DNA of 42,495 nucleotides from Thiomicrorhabdus marina (GCF_017571465.1 NZ_JAGETV010000021.1:1-42495); one strand, 5' to 3'. Counted from the first letter of the stretch, positions 23,918-32,849 are shown. Numbers and translations are program-made. The notes: generated by a model from the letters alone, not told the origin.

Positions 23918-24625
23918 ATGAAACGATGTTATTTAGCCTTTTTGCGCCATGCTCACTATCACCAAGCTGAGCAAGTACCGAGCGCACACCAACCATACGG
24001 CCTGACCGATCAAGGAATTGAAGAATGTCAGACAGCCGCCGATACCCTTCAAAAACTGCTTGAGCACCAAAACTGGGAACTGCACCCCAATTTGTACAGT
24101 GCCAATCTATTGCGCTCTTGGCAAACCGCTAATGAAATCAAACGGCACCTACCTTGGCCAAGCCAAATTAGTAGCACTGCGGCATTAAACGAACGCTCAG
24201 TCGGTTCCTTAGCGAATCTAACGCTTGAACAAATCGAAGCCGTCATTGAACAAGACCCGCGTTTTTCTGAACTGCCTCCACACTGGAAGAGCAATTCCGA
24301 TTTCTGCCTACCGGTAGATGGTGCCGAATCATTAATGCAAGCCGGCACCCGCGTAAGTCAGTTTATTCAACAAACGCTTAATCAAGTCTTAGCTCAAGGT
24401 TCGCACAGCGGCAAGCCACAACTGGTCGTTATGGTTGGGCATGGTGCATCTTTCCGCCACGCAGCCTATAAATTGGGCATTTTGGATAAAGCCGAAATCG
24501 GCCGTCATTCCATGCATTACGCACAACCGATGGTATTTGAATGTCGTCAAGAACAACACGCGATGGCAATTGACCATCTGGCGGGCAAATGGAAAGTCCG
24601 TCAAGAAGTTGAACGACCGGATTAG
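23918..24625 (+). CDS. Histidine phosphatase family protein, first gene of the GAK-type operon
   Basis: The 235-residue protein has the phosphoglycerate-mutase-like fold: catalytic histidine H11 in FLRHAHY (family form RHG), the ER of LNERSVGSL near residue 90, and the second histidine in MVGHGASFRHAA. It should hydrolyse a phosphoester, possibly a phosphohistidine or a sugar phosphate. It is followed after 10 bp by a metallophosphoesterase gene and then the kinase and ATP-grasp genes, all on one strand. It may thus reverse the phosphorylation done by its operon partners; this is inferred from position only. Confidence 0.82.
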   Translation: MKRCYLAFLRHAHYHQAEQVPSAHQPYGLTDQGIEECQTAADTLQKLLEHQNWELHPNLYSANLLRSWQTANEIKRHLPWPSQISSTAALNERSVGSLANLTLEQIEAVIEQDPRFSELPPHWKSNSDFCLPVDGAESLMQAGTRVSQFIQQTLNQVLAQGSHSGKPQLVVMVGHGASFRHAAYKLGILDKAEIGRHSMHYAQPMVFECRQEQHAMAIDHLAGKWKVRQEVERPD

Positions 24626-24635
24626 AGGAAAAGCC

Positions 24636-25868
24636 ATGTCGACATTACTATTCAATGCATCTGCTTCATCGAATAATCTTCCGCCGCACAACTGGATAGC
24701 GCCGCAGAAAACCGTCCACTTTATTTGCGATTTGCATGCCGACGCAGATGCCTTGTTGGCTTCTCTGAAACTTGGTGGTTTATTGGCAGCTGAATCCACA
24801 TTAGAAAATCCGCTATTGACCGAAAAAGCCTCGGATGCCAGCGTAATTATCGGCGGCGACTGCTTTGACAAAGGCCCAAGTAATCTAGCACTTTTCCGTC
24901 TGCTAAAACGCCTAGTCGAATCCAATTTGGATTTACAAATCCTTGCCGGCAATCATGACTTACGCGTCTATGCCGGTCTATTGGCGACCGACTTTCAGGA
25001 CGATCTCCGCCAAGCACATTTTTTTGTACGTATGGGACGCAAAGCAGCTTCGCTGTTTGCCGAGGTCTATCAGCAATATTGTGCCGAGATGCCGTTACCG
25101 AAAACCCCGTCGAGCTGGATTGAAAATTCGCTAATGCCGGATGAAGAGTGGTTTGAACTCTTTCCAAAGTACGCTTGCAACTTCATGACAGCGAAACAGA
25201 TTAAAAAAGAGCTCAAACAGATTCGCAAGAAACGCATCGACTTTATCAAGGCATGGCGCGAATACGGCTACGATTGGCAACATCTGGCGCTGGCGGTAGA
25301 AAAAGCCAAACAGCTCTTTATCGAGCCGGACGGCGAGTTTTACTGGTTCTTCCAAAATTTGGAACTGATGCAACGCCATGGTAGCTACCTGTTCTGCCAC
25401 GCCGGTGTTGATGACCGTATCGTACATCGCATTTTGGATGAAGGCTTCGAGCAGATTAATCTAGAATTCAACGACAAGCTGCGACAAGGTAAGATTTTCG
25501 AAATCTACTACAGCGAACTGGGCAATGTCGTGCGTACCAAATATCGTGACAAAGACAATCCACTCAGTGAACTCGGCGTGCAATCTCTTAAGAACCAGGG
25601 AATTTTCGCTCTGGTTAACGGCCACCGTTCTCATGTCAATGGTCAACAATTGGTGTTGCGTAACAAACTATTGCACATTGAATGTGACGCCGAACTTAAC
25701 GCCAACTGTCGCGCCAAGAGCCATCTAGCGCCTGGAGCGGCTGCCGTGACAATATTCAACACTTATGGTACGGTCAACGCTTTGAGCACTAACCGTTTTT
25801 CACTCGGTGTTTTACAACGTAACTTTGAGCCAGGTCATCAAACTTGGCAAGAAAGTTTGCTAGTCTAA
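24636..25868 (+). CDS. Calcineurin-like metallophosphoesterase
   Basis: The 410-residue protein has metal-binding motifs CDLHAD (31-36, D32 and H34), GGDCFDKG (73-80), GNHD (105-108), CHAG and NGHRSH, the order of the PPP/calcineurin-like superfamily. A helical insertion rich in Lys and Trp (about 165-245) separates the metal motifs and may set the substrate. The start was set at the ATG behind GAGG at 24625, just after the stop of the previous gene; the open frame begins upstream inside that gene. Substrate unknown. It is the second phosphohydrolase of the operon. Confidence 0.82.
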   Translation: MSTLLFNASASSNNLPPHNWIAPQKTVHFICDLHADADALLASLKLGGLLAAESTLENPLLTEKASDASVIIGGDCFDKGPSNLALFRLLKRLVESNLDLQILAGNHDLRVYAGLLATDFQDDLRQAHFFVRMGRKAASLFAEVYQQYCAEMPLPKTPSSWIENSLMPDEEWFELFPKYACNFMTAKQIKKELKQIRKKRIDFIKAWREYGYDWQHLALAVEKAKQLFIEPDGEFYWFFQNLELMQRHGSYLFCHAGVDDRIVHRILDEGFEQINLEFNDKLRQGKIFEIYYSELGNVVRTKYRDKDNPLSELGVQSLKNQGIFALVNGHRSHVNGQQLVLRNKLLHIECDAELNANCRAKSHLAPGAAAVTIFNTYGTVNALSTNRFSLGVLQRNFEPGHQTWQESLLV

Positions 25869-25902
25869 CTGACTGCATTCTAGGGTCTAAAAGGAGAGAG
25901 AC

Positions 25903-26196
25903 ATGGCCAAGAAAACAGACTACTTTGAACATGAATCTCTGCAGGATCGCGATGCAGTGGTCGACTATTTACAAGCCTTGGCAAAAGCGATTCAAAAAGG
26001 TGAAATTCTGCTTTCCGACGGTGATGAAAAACTGCTCTTACAGCCAAACGATCTAACATTGATGAGCCTTAAAGCCAGTACTACCAAAAAGAGCCAAAGC
26101 TTACGTATCAAGCTCACCTGGAATCAGAAAAATGATGATGAGCCGGACAAAGAGCCGTTATTCATTAAGGCTAAAAAGCCTAAAAAATCCTCTTAA
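25903..26196 (+). CDS. Amphi-Trp domain protein (GAK system component)
   Basis: This 97-residue protein opens with FEHESLQDRDAVVDYLQALAKAIQKGEI, followed by amphipathic strands, a conserved Trp in IKLTWNQK and a Lys-rich tail. This is the amphi-Trp domain, known mostly as a small partner in GAK (Grasp, Amphi-Trp, Kinase) clusters and without an assigned function. Gaps of 34 bp upstream and 18 bp downstream put it in the operon. It may be the modified substrate or a carrier. It has two Ser in its last positions (KKSS), which is worth noting beside an HprK-type kinase, whose relatives phosphorylate serine in a small protein. Confidence 0.85.
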   Translation: MAKKTDYFEHESLQDRDAVVDYLQALAKAIQKGEILLSDGDEKLLLQPNDLTLMSLKASTTKKSQSLRIKLTWNQKNDDEPDKEPLFIKAKKPKKSS

Positions 26197-26214
26197 TATA
26201 AGCACGCTAGCAGA

Positions 26215-27843
26215 ATGAACAAATTGTTTCCAGAAATCTATGAGAGCCTGCGCTTTCTCCTTATCGATTTGCAAAAACAGCTACTGGCACTTATCGAGGG
26301 GATTCGCGATGCCGATCCGGACAGCTTTAAGAAAAGCCTGAGTCGCACCGCTTATATCGAAAACGCACACCTTAGCCTACTGAATCGCGCTTACCGGACC
26401 ATTCAAAACAGCAGCGGGGATTATCGTGCGGAAATTCAAGGTTACGAGCATGTCTCTTACAGCTTAATCAGTCTGTCACGCCAATTAGAAACGGTAAGCT
26501 ATCAATTACAGCGTAACGACCCTTTAAAAAACTTGCAAAAGCGCCGTGTTTTAGCGGCTCTTCAAGATCTCTATAATGGTTTGGAATTGATTGAACCTGC
26601 CATCGAAAGCGACGATCTGACTCTATCGATTGACATTTGCCAATTACAAGCACGTATCGAAAAAGCCTGTAGCCAACAGCTGAAACGTTATCAGCAAAAG
26701 CTACAGGAAAAATACGAAGACGATCTGATACAAAGCAGCTTTGTCGTCAAAGATATTCAGTACATGGCCAAGACGCTGCTAAAAGTCGGCGAAGGCGTGA
26801 TTTCCGGTAAACTGGGTCAATTCATCGAAATCGACAGTTATCAAAAACTGGAAGCCACTTTATCGGAAATGGATTTCGATCTTGCCGAACAGCAGATTCA
26901 TATTCACCCGATGGGCGAAACCAAATCCGGTTGCACTATTTCTGGTGTGGCCTCTGCCAGCGAAGCACAAGACGAAGTATTGGCAATTTTCAAAGAAGGC
27001 CAGAAAAAGAAACTGCTGGAAGAGAAAATCGGCATCGAAACTTGGCATGAAAAATTCCCTGGTATCGCTCCGGAAGTGTATTCCTACCAAAAACAAGGTG
27101 ATAAAGCCGCCCTATTGTTTGAGTATCTAACAGGCCAGACTTTCGACAAATTACTCCTAGATAATCGCAAAGTCTTACAAGACGGGCTGAACTGTCTGTT
27201 CTCGACCTTAACCGAGATTTGGCAGGCGACCGAACAAGAAAAACGTATGCCGACTAGCTTTATGTCGCAATTACAGAAACGTCTCAGTAGCATCTATGCG
27301 GTACACCCGGAATTCAATTTAAAAGGTCTACAGATTGGTGATGCCAAACAGCCCTCGCTGGAAAAACTGATTAAACAAGCCGCCAAGCTAGAAGAAAAGC
27401 TACAACCGGCCAAAGCGGTTTATATTCACGGCGATTTCAATGTCGATAATATTCTCTTCGATGTTATTAAGTGCGAGATTAATTTCATCGATCTGCATCG
27501 CTCCGAATATCAGGATTACAGTCAGGATTTATCGGTATTAATGGTCTCTTTCTACCGATTAAAACAATATGACCCAAAAATCCGCCAACGCATTCGCTTG
27601 AGTATGCAAGCAATTTACGACTTCGGTGCGGATTACGCCGAACAAAATAACGATAATGACTATGCTTTGCGCATGGCTTTAGGTTTAGCGCGTTCTTTTA
27701 TCAGCTCAACCCGTTTTGTTCTCGATAAAGAACACGCTCGATCTATGCTCTATAAAGGGCGCTTCTTACTGGAACATCTTAGCCAAATCGATAAACAAGA
27801 ATATAAAAACTACCAGTTACCTAAGGAGCTATTCCGTGATTAA
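26215..27843 (+). CDS. PhoU-like helical domain fused to an APH-type kinase
   Basis: The 542-residue protein has an all-helical N-terminal half (1-200) resembling PhoU-type bundles and a C-terminal aminoglycoside/choline-kinase-like domain: ATP lysine probably K260 in AIFKEG, catalytic D407 in IHGDFNVDN (404-412), metal-binding D426 in FIDLHR. Kinases of this fold phosphorylate small molecules or proteins; the substrate is unknown. The stop overlaps the ATP-grasp GTG start by 8 bp (GTGATTAA). I do not recall it as a core gene of the GAK clusters, so it may be an added module. Confidence 0.78.
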   Translation: MNKLFPEIYESLRFLLIDLQKQLLALIEGIRDADPDSFKKSLSRTAYIENAHLSLLNRAYRTIQNSSGDYRAEIQGYEHVSYSLISLSRQLETVSYQLQRNDPLKNLQKRRVLAALQDLYNGLELIEPAIESDDLTLSIDICQLQARIEKACSQQLKRYQQKLQEKYEDDLIQSSFVVKDIQYMAKTLLKVGEGVISGKLGQFIEIDSYQKLEATLSEMDFDLAEQQIHIHPMGETKSGCTISGVASASEAQDEVLAIFKEGQKKKLLEEKIGIETWHEKFPGIAPEVYSYQKQGDKAALLFEYLTGQTFDKLLLDNRKVLQDGLNCLFSTLTEIWQATEQEKRMPTSFMSQLQKRLSSIYAVHPEFNLKGLQIGDAKQPSLEKLIKQAAKLEEKLQPAKAVYIHGDFNVDNILFDVIKCEINFIDLHRSEYQDYSQDLSVLMVSFYRLKQYDPKIRQRIRLSMQAIYDFGADYAEQNNDNDYALRMALGLARSFISSTRFVLDKEHARSMLYKGRFLLEHLSQIDKQEYKNYQLPKELFRD

Positions 27844-28771
27844 AGCTGTTGAGCAACTCAAAATCGGCGTGGTCGGCATTCCCGGCAAATGGTCGACCGA
27901 AGTGCTTGCTGATGAGATAGAAGCCAAAACCGGCTTCCGTTGCGTCATCGATATCGAGAAAGTCGTAGCGGATTTATCCATGCCGACCGTCACCTACAAC
28001 GGAACTTGTCTCTGTGAACTTGATGCAATAATCATCAAAAAAATCTCGCAGACCTATAGCCCGATGGTACTTGACCGCTTGGAAATTCTCCGCTTTGTTG
28101 AATCGTGCGGCGTCAAGGTGTATTCAAAGCCGTGTGAAATCATTCGTCTGGTTGATCGCATGAGCTGTACAGTATCACTGGCAAGAGCGAAAATTCCAAT
28201 GCCGAAAACCGTGATTACCGAAGATATCAATGCGGCATTAAATGCCGTCAAAGATTTTGGCGAAGTGGTTCTAAAGCCCTTGTTTTCAACCAAAGCACGC
28301 GGCATGCAGGTCATCAGTTCAGAGCAAAGCGATAAGAAAATCCTTAATGAATTACAAGAATTTTACGATGTACACAAATTCTTCTATATTCAACAAAAAC
28401 TCAATTTGCCCGGTCATGATATGGGGTTGATTTTTTTAGGTGGCGAATACCAAGGCGCTTATGCCCGTGTCGGTAATGGCGAGAGTTGGAACACCACGAT
28501 TCATTCCGGCGGAAAATATGCAGAAGTCTGTCCGAATCAAGAAATTATCGACATGGCTCGTAAGGCTCAAGCGCAATTTGATTTAGCCTACACAACGGTC
28601 GATATTGCCGAAACCGATAATGGTCCGGTCTGCTTCGAAGTTTCTGCATTCGGTGGTTTTAAAGGCGCACAAGAAGGCTTGGGATTGAATATGGCCGGCG
28701 CTTATGTAGACTATGTGATTGCCGACTTGCGAGCCGAACAGCAATCCAACGCGATCAATCCTGCCGACTAA
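27836..28771 (+). CDS. GAK system ATP-grasp enzyme
   Basis: The 311-residue enzyme is of the RimK-like ATP-grasp type: VKVYSKPCEIIRLVDRMSCT (linker and ATP site), VVLKPLFSTKARGM (ATP-binding lysine and glycine loop), and metal-binding VDIAETDNGPVCFEVSAFGGF near the C-terminus. Such enzymes join a carboxylate to an amine, for example adding amino acids to a protein or small molecule. The start is GTG, chosen because an ideal AAGGAG lies 7 bases before it, it overlaps the preceding stop, and the 40 codons upstream only shadow the kinase gene. The next gene starts 21 bp downstream. Confidence 0.85.
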   Translation: MIKAVEQLKIGVVGIPGKWSTEVLADEIEAKTGFRCVIDIEKVVADLSMPTVTYNGTCLCELDAIIIKKISQTYSPMVLDRLEILRFVESCGVKVYSKPCEIIRLVDRMSCTVSLARAKIPMPKTVITEDINAALNAVKDFGEVVLKPLFSTKARGMQVISSEQSDKKILNELQEFYDVHKFFYIQQKLNLPGHDMGLIFLGGEYQGAYARVGNGESWNTTIHSGGKYAEVCPNQEIIDMARKAQAQFDLAYTTVDIAETDNGPVCFEVSAFGGFKGAQEGLGLNMAGAYVDYVIADLRAEQQSNAINPAD

Positions 28772-28792
28772 ACCGGAAACGATTCTGAATTT

Positions 28793-29974
28793 ATGAGTAA
28801 CCCGACAGCCTTGTACCAACAATTAATCAGTCATAAACCGCAAGCACTTGCCCAGAACCTTTGGCTGATTCTGCCGCAAGCGAGCTATCGTCTTTTCAGT
28901 AATTCGCAGAATCTACTGAATGAATTGCACGACTACTTTGTTGGACAGGCTACTTGGCAAGCGCCAAACGATAACCACCCCCTCGTCACAGAGATTTACC
29001 TTTGGCAAAGCACTGATGCAGCGACTCTGATTGCCGCCACGCCTTGGGAAGATTGGTTGCGAGAAGCCGGTAAAAGTGGCCGCAAAGACGCAGTATACGA
29101 TCTGCATTTTACCCATGGCGATATTCGTCTGTTACATAAAGTTAAAACCGGCATGCTGTTTGTGCAACCGAGCACCAATAATTCACACGATGCGCTAATG
29201 GCTTTCGGGCCGGCAGAACAGCACCCAAATCAAATGATTAATTTCATTCTGACCCAATACCTTAATCAACACTTGCGAGAAGATTGGCTACTTGGACATG
29301 CGGCAGGCCTGCAAATTAAAGGAAAAGGCTTGGCGATTGCCGGTCTATCCGGCGGTGGAAAATCAACCTTGATGTTGCAGTTATTGGAAGATGGCGAACA
29401 CTTTATCAGCAACGATCGTCTGCTGTTTGATCACCTTACCGATACAGGGTTAAGCATGCGCGGCATTCCAAAACAACCGCGAATCAATCCCGGCACGATC
29501 GTGCATAATTCTCGCCTGCATCCACTTATGAACGAGCAACAGCGCGCCGATTTTTTGGCAATGCCACAAGAAGAACTACGCGCCTTAGAGCTCAAATATG
29601 ACGCACCGGTTGATAAGATTTTCTGGCCGAATTGTTATCAAGGCGAAGCTAAACTGGATTATCTAGTCATCCTGAATTGGCAGGTTAATAGCGACCAAAC
29701 CACTTCGATTAAACAGACAACCTTAGAAGCATCGCCAGAATTGATTCCGGCCTTAATGAAAAGTCCGGGTCCATTCTATTGCTCAGCTGAGGGCGAATTT
29801 TTAAAAAACGGGATTACGCCTGATGCCGAAACTTATCGGCAACGCCTTGGCGAAGTACCGGTTTTAGAATTGAATGGTAAAGTCGATTTTACAGTCGCCA
29901 AACAACTGATTTTAGATACCTTAAGCCCTACTGAGAGCTTTGCACGAGATAGTTTCACAAATAAAAATGGTTAA
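28793..29974 (+). CDS. HprK-related kinase B (GAK system)
   Basis: The 393-residue protein resembles HPr kinase/phosphorylase in its middle: Walker A GLSGGGKST (184-192) and the downstream FISNDRLLF, which has the place of the HprK catalytic acidic segment. HprK itself phosphorylates a serine on HPr; this relative has a different, long N-terminal region and no HPr gene is near. It is the 'kinase' of the GAK cluster. Its stop overlaps the stop of the convergent hmuV by 4 bp, so the operon ends here. Confidence 0.85.
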   Translation: MSNPTALYQQLISHKPQALAQNLWLILPQASYRLFSNSQNLLNELHDYFVGQATWQAPNDNHPLVTEIYLWQSTDAATLIAATPWEDWLREAGKSGRKDAVYDLHFTHGDIRLLHKVKTGMLFVQPSTNNSHDALMAFGPAEQHPNQMINFILTQYLNQHLREDWLLGHAAGLQIKGKGLAIAGLSGGGKSTLMLQLLEDGEHFISNDRLLFDHLTDTGLSMRGIPKQPRINPGTIVHNSRLHPLMNEQQRADFLAMPQEELRALELKYDAPVDKIFWPNCYQGEAKLDYLVILNWQVNSDQTTSIKQTTLEASPELIPALMKSPGPFYCSAEGEFLKNGITPDAETYRQRLGEVPVLELNGKVDFTVAKQLILDTLSPTESFARDSFTNKNG

Positions 29975-30795
29975 AATTTCGGCAAAAGCATTGTCTTACC
30001 GTCCGACTGCTCGACGATTTGCAACTGCATCTGCAAACCGTTTTCTAAGGTCGTTTTCTGTAAAACCGTCTGCGAATCGCCTTCGGCAAAGACTTGGCCG
30101 TCTTTTAACAATAACACTCGATCGGCCAATTGTTGCGCCAACGGTAGATCATGCACCACCATAATCACTCCCAAGCCTTGCGCGCACCAAGTTTTCAGCA
30201 AACTCGCGAAACACTGTTGATGGCGCATATCCAAAGCGGCATTCCATTCGTCCAACAAGAGCCATTTACCGGAAAAATCAGGTTGCTCTTGCGCTGTTTG
30301 TTGAAGCGGCCAGATTTGCGCCAAAGCCCGCGCCAGATGAGCACGTTTGAATTCACCGCCAGATAAATTAAGAACCGAGCGTTCAGCCAAATCGCCTAAA
30401 TCGCAAATTTGCAAAATCCGGTTTAACACTACATCAAAATCAGCAACATGCTGATAGGCTTTCACCAATTCACTGCCAAGCTGAATCTCCAACCCCAGAC
30501 TAACCAACTGACGGACACTAAAATCAAATTGCATGGTTTGCTGCTGCTCGACTACCGCTCTTTGCAAAGCCAGTTCTGGTAATGGCAGTGTCTGCAAATC
30601 TTGCTCACGCCAATCGATAACCCCAGAGGACGGTTGCTGACTTTTTGCCAAAAGTTTTAACAGCGTTGATTTACCGGCTCCGTTTTGGCCGAGAATCAAA
30701 TTCACCTTTCCGGCAATAAAACTCGCATTAACTCGGCTTAACAAGCATTTCTCGCCCTGCTGAAAACTGAGGTTATGGCATTTAATCGCGTCCAT
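29971..30795 (-). CDS. hmuV: Heme/iron ABC transporter ATP-binding protein, HmuV-like
   Basis: The 274-residue ATPase shows Walker A GQNGAGKST (36-44), Q-loop VVEQQQTM, signature LSGGEFKRAHLARAL and switch histidine VVHDLPLA. The Walker B region reads WLLLDEWNAALD where relatives have DEPTAALD: the two residues after the catalytic Glu are Trp-Asn. The start was set at the ATG that overlaps the permease stop (TAATG), since AAGGA lies 8 bases before it; an ATG three codons upstream is possible. No periplasmic binding protein, TonB receptor or HmuS is nearby, so heme as substrate is inferred from similarity only. Confidence 0.85.
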   Translation of the reverse strand: MDAIKCHNLSFQQGEKCLLSRVNASFIAGKVNLILGQNGAGKSTLLKLLAKSQQPSSGVIDWREQDLQTLPLPELALQRAVVEQQQTMQFDFSVRQLVSLGLEIQLGSELVKAYQHVADFDVVLNRILQICDLGDLAERSVLNLSGGEFKRAHLARALAQIWPLQQTAQEQPDFSGKWLLLDEWNAALDMRHQQCFASLLKTWCAQGLGVIMVVHDLPLAQQLADRVLLLKDGQVFAEGDSQTVLQKTTLENGLQMQLQIVEQSDGKTMLLPKF

Positions 30796-31793
30796 TACTG
30801 CCATCCTTGGCGGCGCTTAAGCAGCATCATTAAAAAGAACGGCGCGCCCAATAACGCCATCAATAAACCAATCGGCAGTTCCAGAGGATACAATAAAATT
30901 CGAGCTAACCAATCCGCCAAGACCAGTAACAAAGCGCCGCCTAAAGCACTGAGCGGCAACACTAATCGATGGTCTGCACCAACCCAAAGACGAATCATAT
31001 GCGGTACCACCAAACCGACAAAACCGATTACGCCCACCAGTGCCACTGCGGTACTGACCATCAAGGCGCTAAAGAAAATCACCTGCCATTTAAAACGGTC
31101 ATTATCAAAACCGAGATAGGTCGCGCTATGCTCACCGAGCACAAACGCATTCATCGAACGCACCAAGCGCCATAACATCATGGTCGATAACAGCACGATG
31201 ACACTCACCAACAACACCGATGACCACGGCAGATTAACCAAAGATCCCATTAACCAGAAAGTCACTGAACGCAGTTCAACAAGGTCGGCAATACTCAGCA
31301 GCATCTGCGTACCTGCGCCCATTAAGGCATTAACCGCAACACCAGCTAACAACATCAAAGCGACATCGGTTTGTCCTTTATTGGTTGCTAGACGATAGAT
31401 AAGCCAAGTCGCCAATAAGCCGACAACAAAAGCCGATACACCGACCTGCCACAAAGCGACCTGCTGCCAAATAACCCCGCCGAGTACCATAATAAATACC
31501 GCGCCAAAAGCCGAACTGCTGGCGACACCAATCAAGCCGGGCTCTGCCAAAGGATTACGAAACAGCGCTTGTAGGGCAACGCCTGCCACCGCCAAACCAG
31601 CACCAACCACCATTGCCATGACCACTCGCGGCAAACGCAATTCCTGCAAAATAAACCATTGTTGCGGATTTAATCCGCCGCTGAGGCTCTGCCAATTCAA
31701 GCCGTTATAACCGACAAAAAGATGCGCAAAAACTGCCGGCAACAACAAGGCCAGCAATAGTAGGCTTTTAGAAATAGGAAACGTTTTAGCCAT
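30795..31793 (-). CDS. hmuU: FecCD-family heme/iron permease, HmuU-like
   Basis: The 332-residue inner-membrane permease has about ten segments. FecCD-family blocks are visible: LRLPRVVMAMVVGAGLAVAGVALQALFRNPLAEPGLIGV (two segments of it, about 53-91), GQTDVALMLLAGVAVNAL, and VGLVVPHMIRLWVGADHR, which contains the ATPase-coupling helix. The gene overlaps hmuV by one base and is the first of the pair. It starts 19 bp after the end of the YihY gene on the same strand, so all three may be cotranscribed. Confidence 0.9.
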   Translation of the reverse strand: MAKTFPISKSLLLLALLLPAVFAHLFVGYNGLNWQSLSGGLNPQQWFILQELRLPRVVMAMVVGAGLAVAGVALQALFRNPLAEPGLIGVASSSAFGAVFIMVLGGVIWQQVALWQVGVSAFVVGLLATWLIYRLATNKGQTDVALMLLAGVAVNALMGAGTQMLLSIADLVELRSVTFWLMGSLVNLPWSSVLLVSVIVLLSTMMLWRLVRSMNAFVLGEHSATYLGFDNDRFKWQVIFFSALMVSTAVALVGVIGFVGLVVPHMIRLWVGADHRLVLPLSALGGALLLVLADWLARILLYPLELPIGLLMALLGAPFFLMMLLKRRQGWQ

Positions 31794-31812
31794 GCTCGGA
31801 ATACGTCAGCAA

Positions 31813-32703
31813 TTATCTGTTTACAGCGTTTTGAACGCTATTTTCATCACGCCAACCACGATACTGTTCGCTTAAAGTAGCGACAACGGCACCATTCCAA
31901 ATGACAATAAACCACGTCAAATATAGCCACAATAGAAACAGCGGCACTGCGGCAAAGGCTCCGTAAATCAAATCATAGGTTGGAAACAGCTTCACATAAG
32001 CGGCAAAACCGACCTTTAATAGCTCCATCTGCGCCATAGCCAAGAAGCCGCCAATCGCTGCCGCACGCATCGAAACATAGCAGGCAGGAACAAACTTAAA
32101 CAACAGAGTAAAGCCTAGCCAAGACAGCATCACCGGAATGATTTTCAAACCAAACAAGAGCTTCTCAATAAACGGCGTGGTATCACTTATCAGAGGCAAG
32201 GTCAGAATCGTTGTACTAATAACCAAGCTTAAACCCAACAAAATCGGGCCGAACAGGCTGATACCGAGATAATGCAATAAACTGACCCACCAGCGGCGCT
32301 TACGCACTTCCGGCCAAAGCTCGTTGAGTTTTTGGTCAACTTTCCATAGCAACATTAAAGTGGTAATCAACATCACCACTAGCCCCGGCCATTTCAAACT
32401 GGTGGCTTTTTCCGAAAAGATAAATAGATAATCTTGAATCACCGGTTGCGAACTCGGCATTAAGTTAGCGATCACCTGTTCCATCACCAACTGCTCAAAC
32501 TCTTCAAAGTAGCTAGAAACTGAAAACAACGCCAACATAAAACCAAGCATCGGCACAATACCGACCAGCGAAGTATAGGCCAAAATCGCCACCGCATCAG
32601 TGCCTTTCTGCTGTTGAAAGCGCACTGCTGAACGTAACCAAAAGCGCCAATGGCTAATGGTTTTTAACATCGAAAATTTCGTTTGCGTTAAAGACTTCGG
32701 CAT
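31813..32703 (-). CDS. YihY/BrkB family inner-membrane protein
   Basis: The 296-residue protein has six hydrophobic segments and the family blocks TDAVAILAYTSLVGIVPML (N-terminal), GFLAMAQMELLKVGFAAYV, and YGAFAAVPLFLLWLYLTWF near the C-terminus. The family was once called ribonuclease BN by mistake; no enzymatic role is established. The start could also be the second ATG (MLKTISHW) 11 codons inside, as the first codons (MPKSLTQTKFS) are less conserved in this family. It diverges from the oxoprolinase gene. Confidence 0.88.
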   Translation of the reverse strand: MPKSLTQTKFSMLKTISHWRFWLRSAVRFQQQKGTDAVAILAYTSLVGIVPMLGFMLALFSVSSYFEEFEQLVMEQVIANLMPSSQPVIQDYLFIFSEKATSLKWPGLVVMLITTLMLLWKVDQKLNELWPEVRKRRWWVSLLHYLGISLFGPILLGLSLVISTTILTLPLISDTTPFIEKLLFGLKIIPVMLSWLGFTLLFKFVPACYVSMRAAAIGGFLAMAQMELLKVGFAAYVKLFPTYDLIYGAFAAVPLFLLWLYLTWFIVIWNGAVVATLSEQYRGWRDENSVQNAVNR

Positions 32704-32809
32704 GGAATCTCATTCTTTAGAAAATATGCCTATGATACCTGCCTGCTGCAAATTTTTCCTGTCCTTGGCAGTCAAACCCCTTCAGCTTTTGCTCACTTGA
32801 CTCAATCCG

Positions 32810-32822
32810 TATAATAAGCGCC
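32810..32822 (+). promoter_or_regulatory. Oxoprolinase promoter -10 with GC-rich discriminator
   Basis: A perfect TATAAT (32810-32815) followed by AAGCGCC lies 35 bp before the ATG. At 17 bp upstream only TTTTGC is found as -35. Confidence 0.5.
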
Positions 32823-32849
32823 AATTTTGATGGCAAGTCGGGCAAATGG

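Noticed and set aside
24435-24635. N-terminal extension of the metallophosphoesterase frame
   Set aside because: It lies inside the histidine phosphatase gene in another frame; the ATG at 24636 has its own ribosome binding site and matches the domain start.
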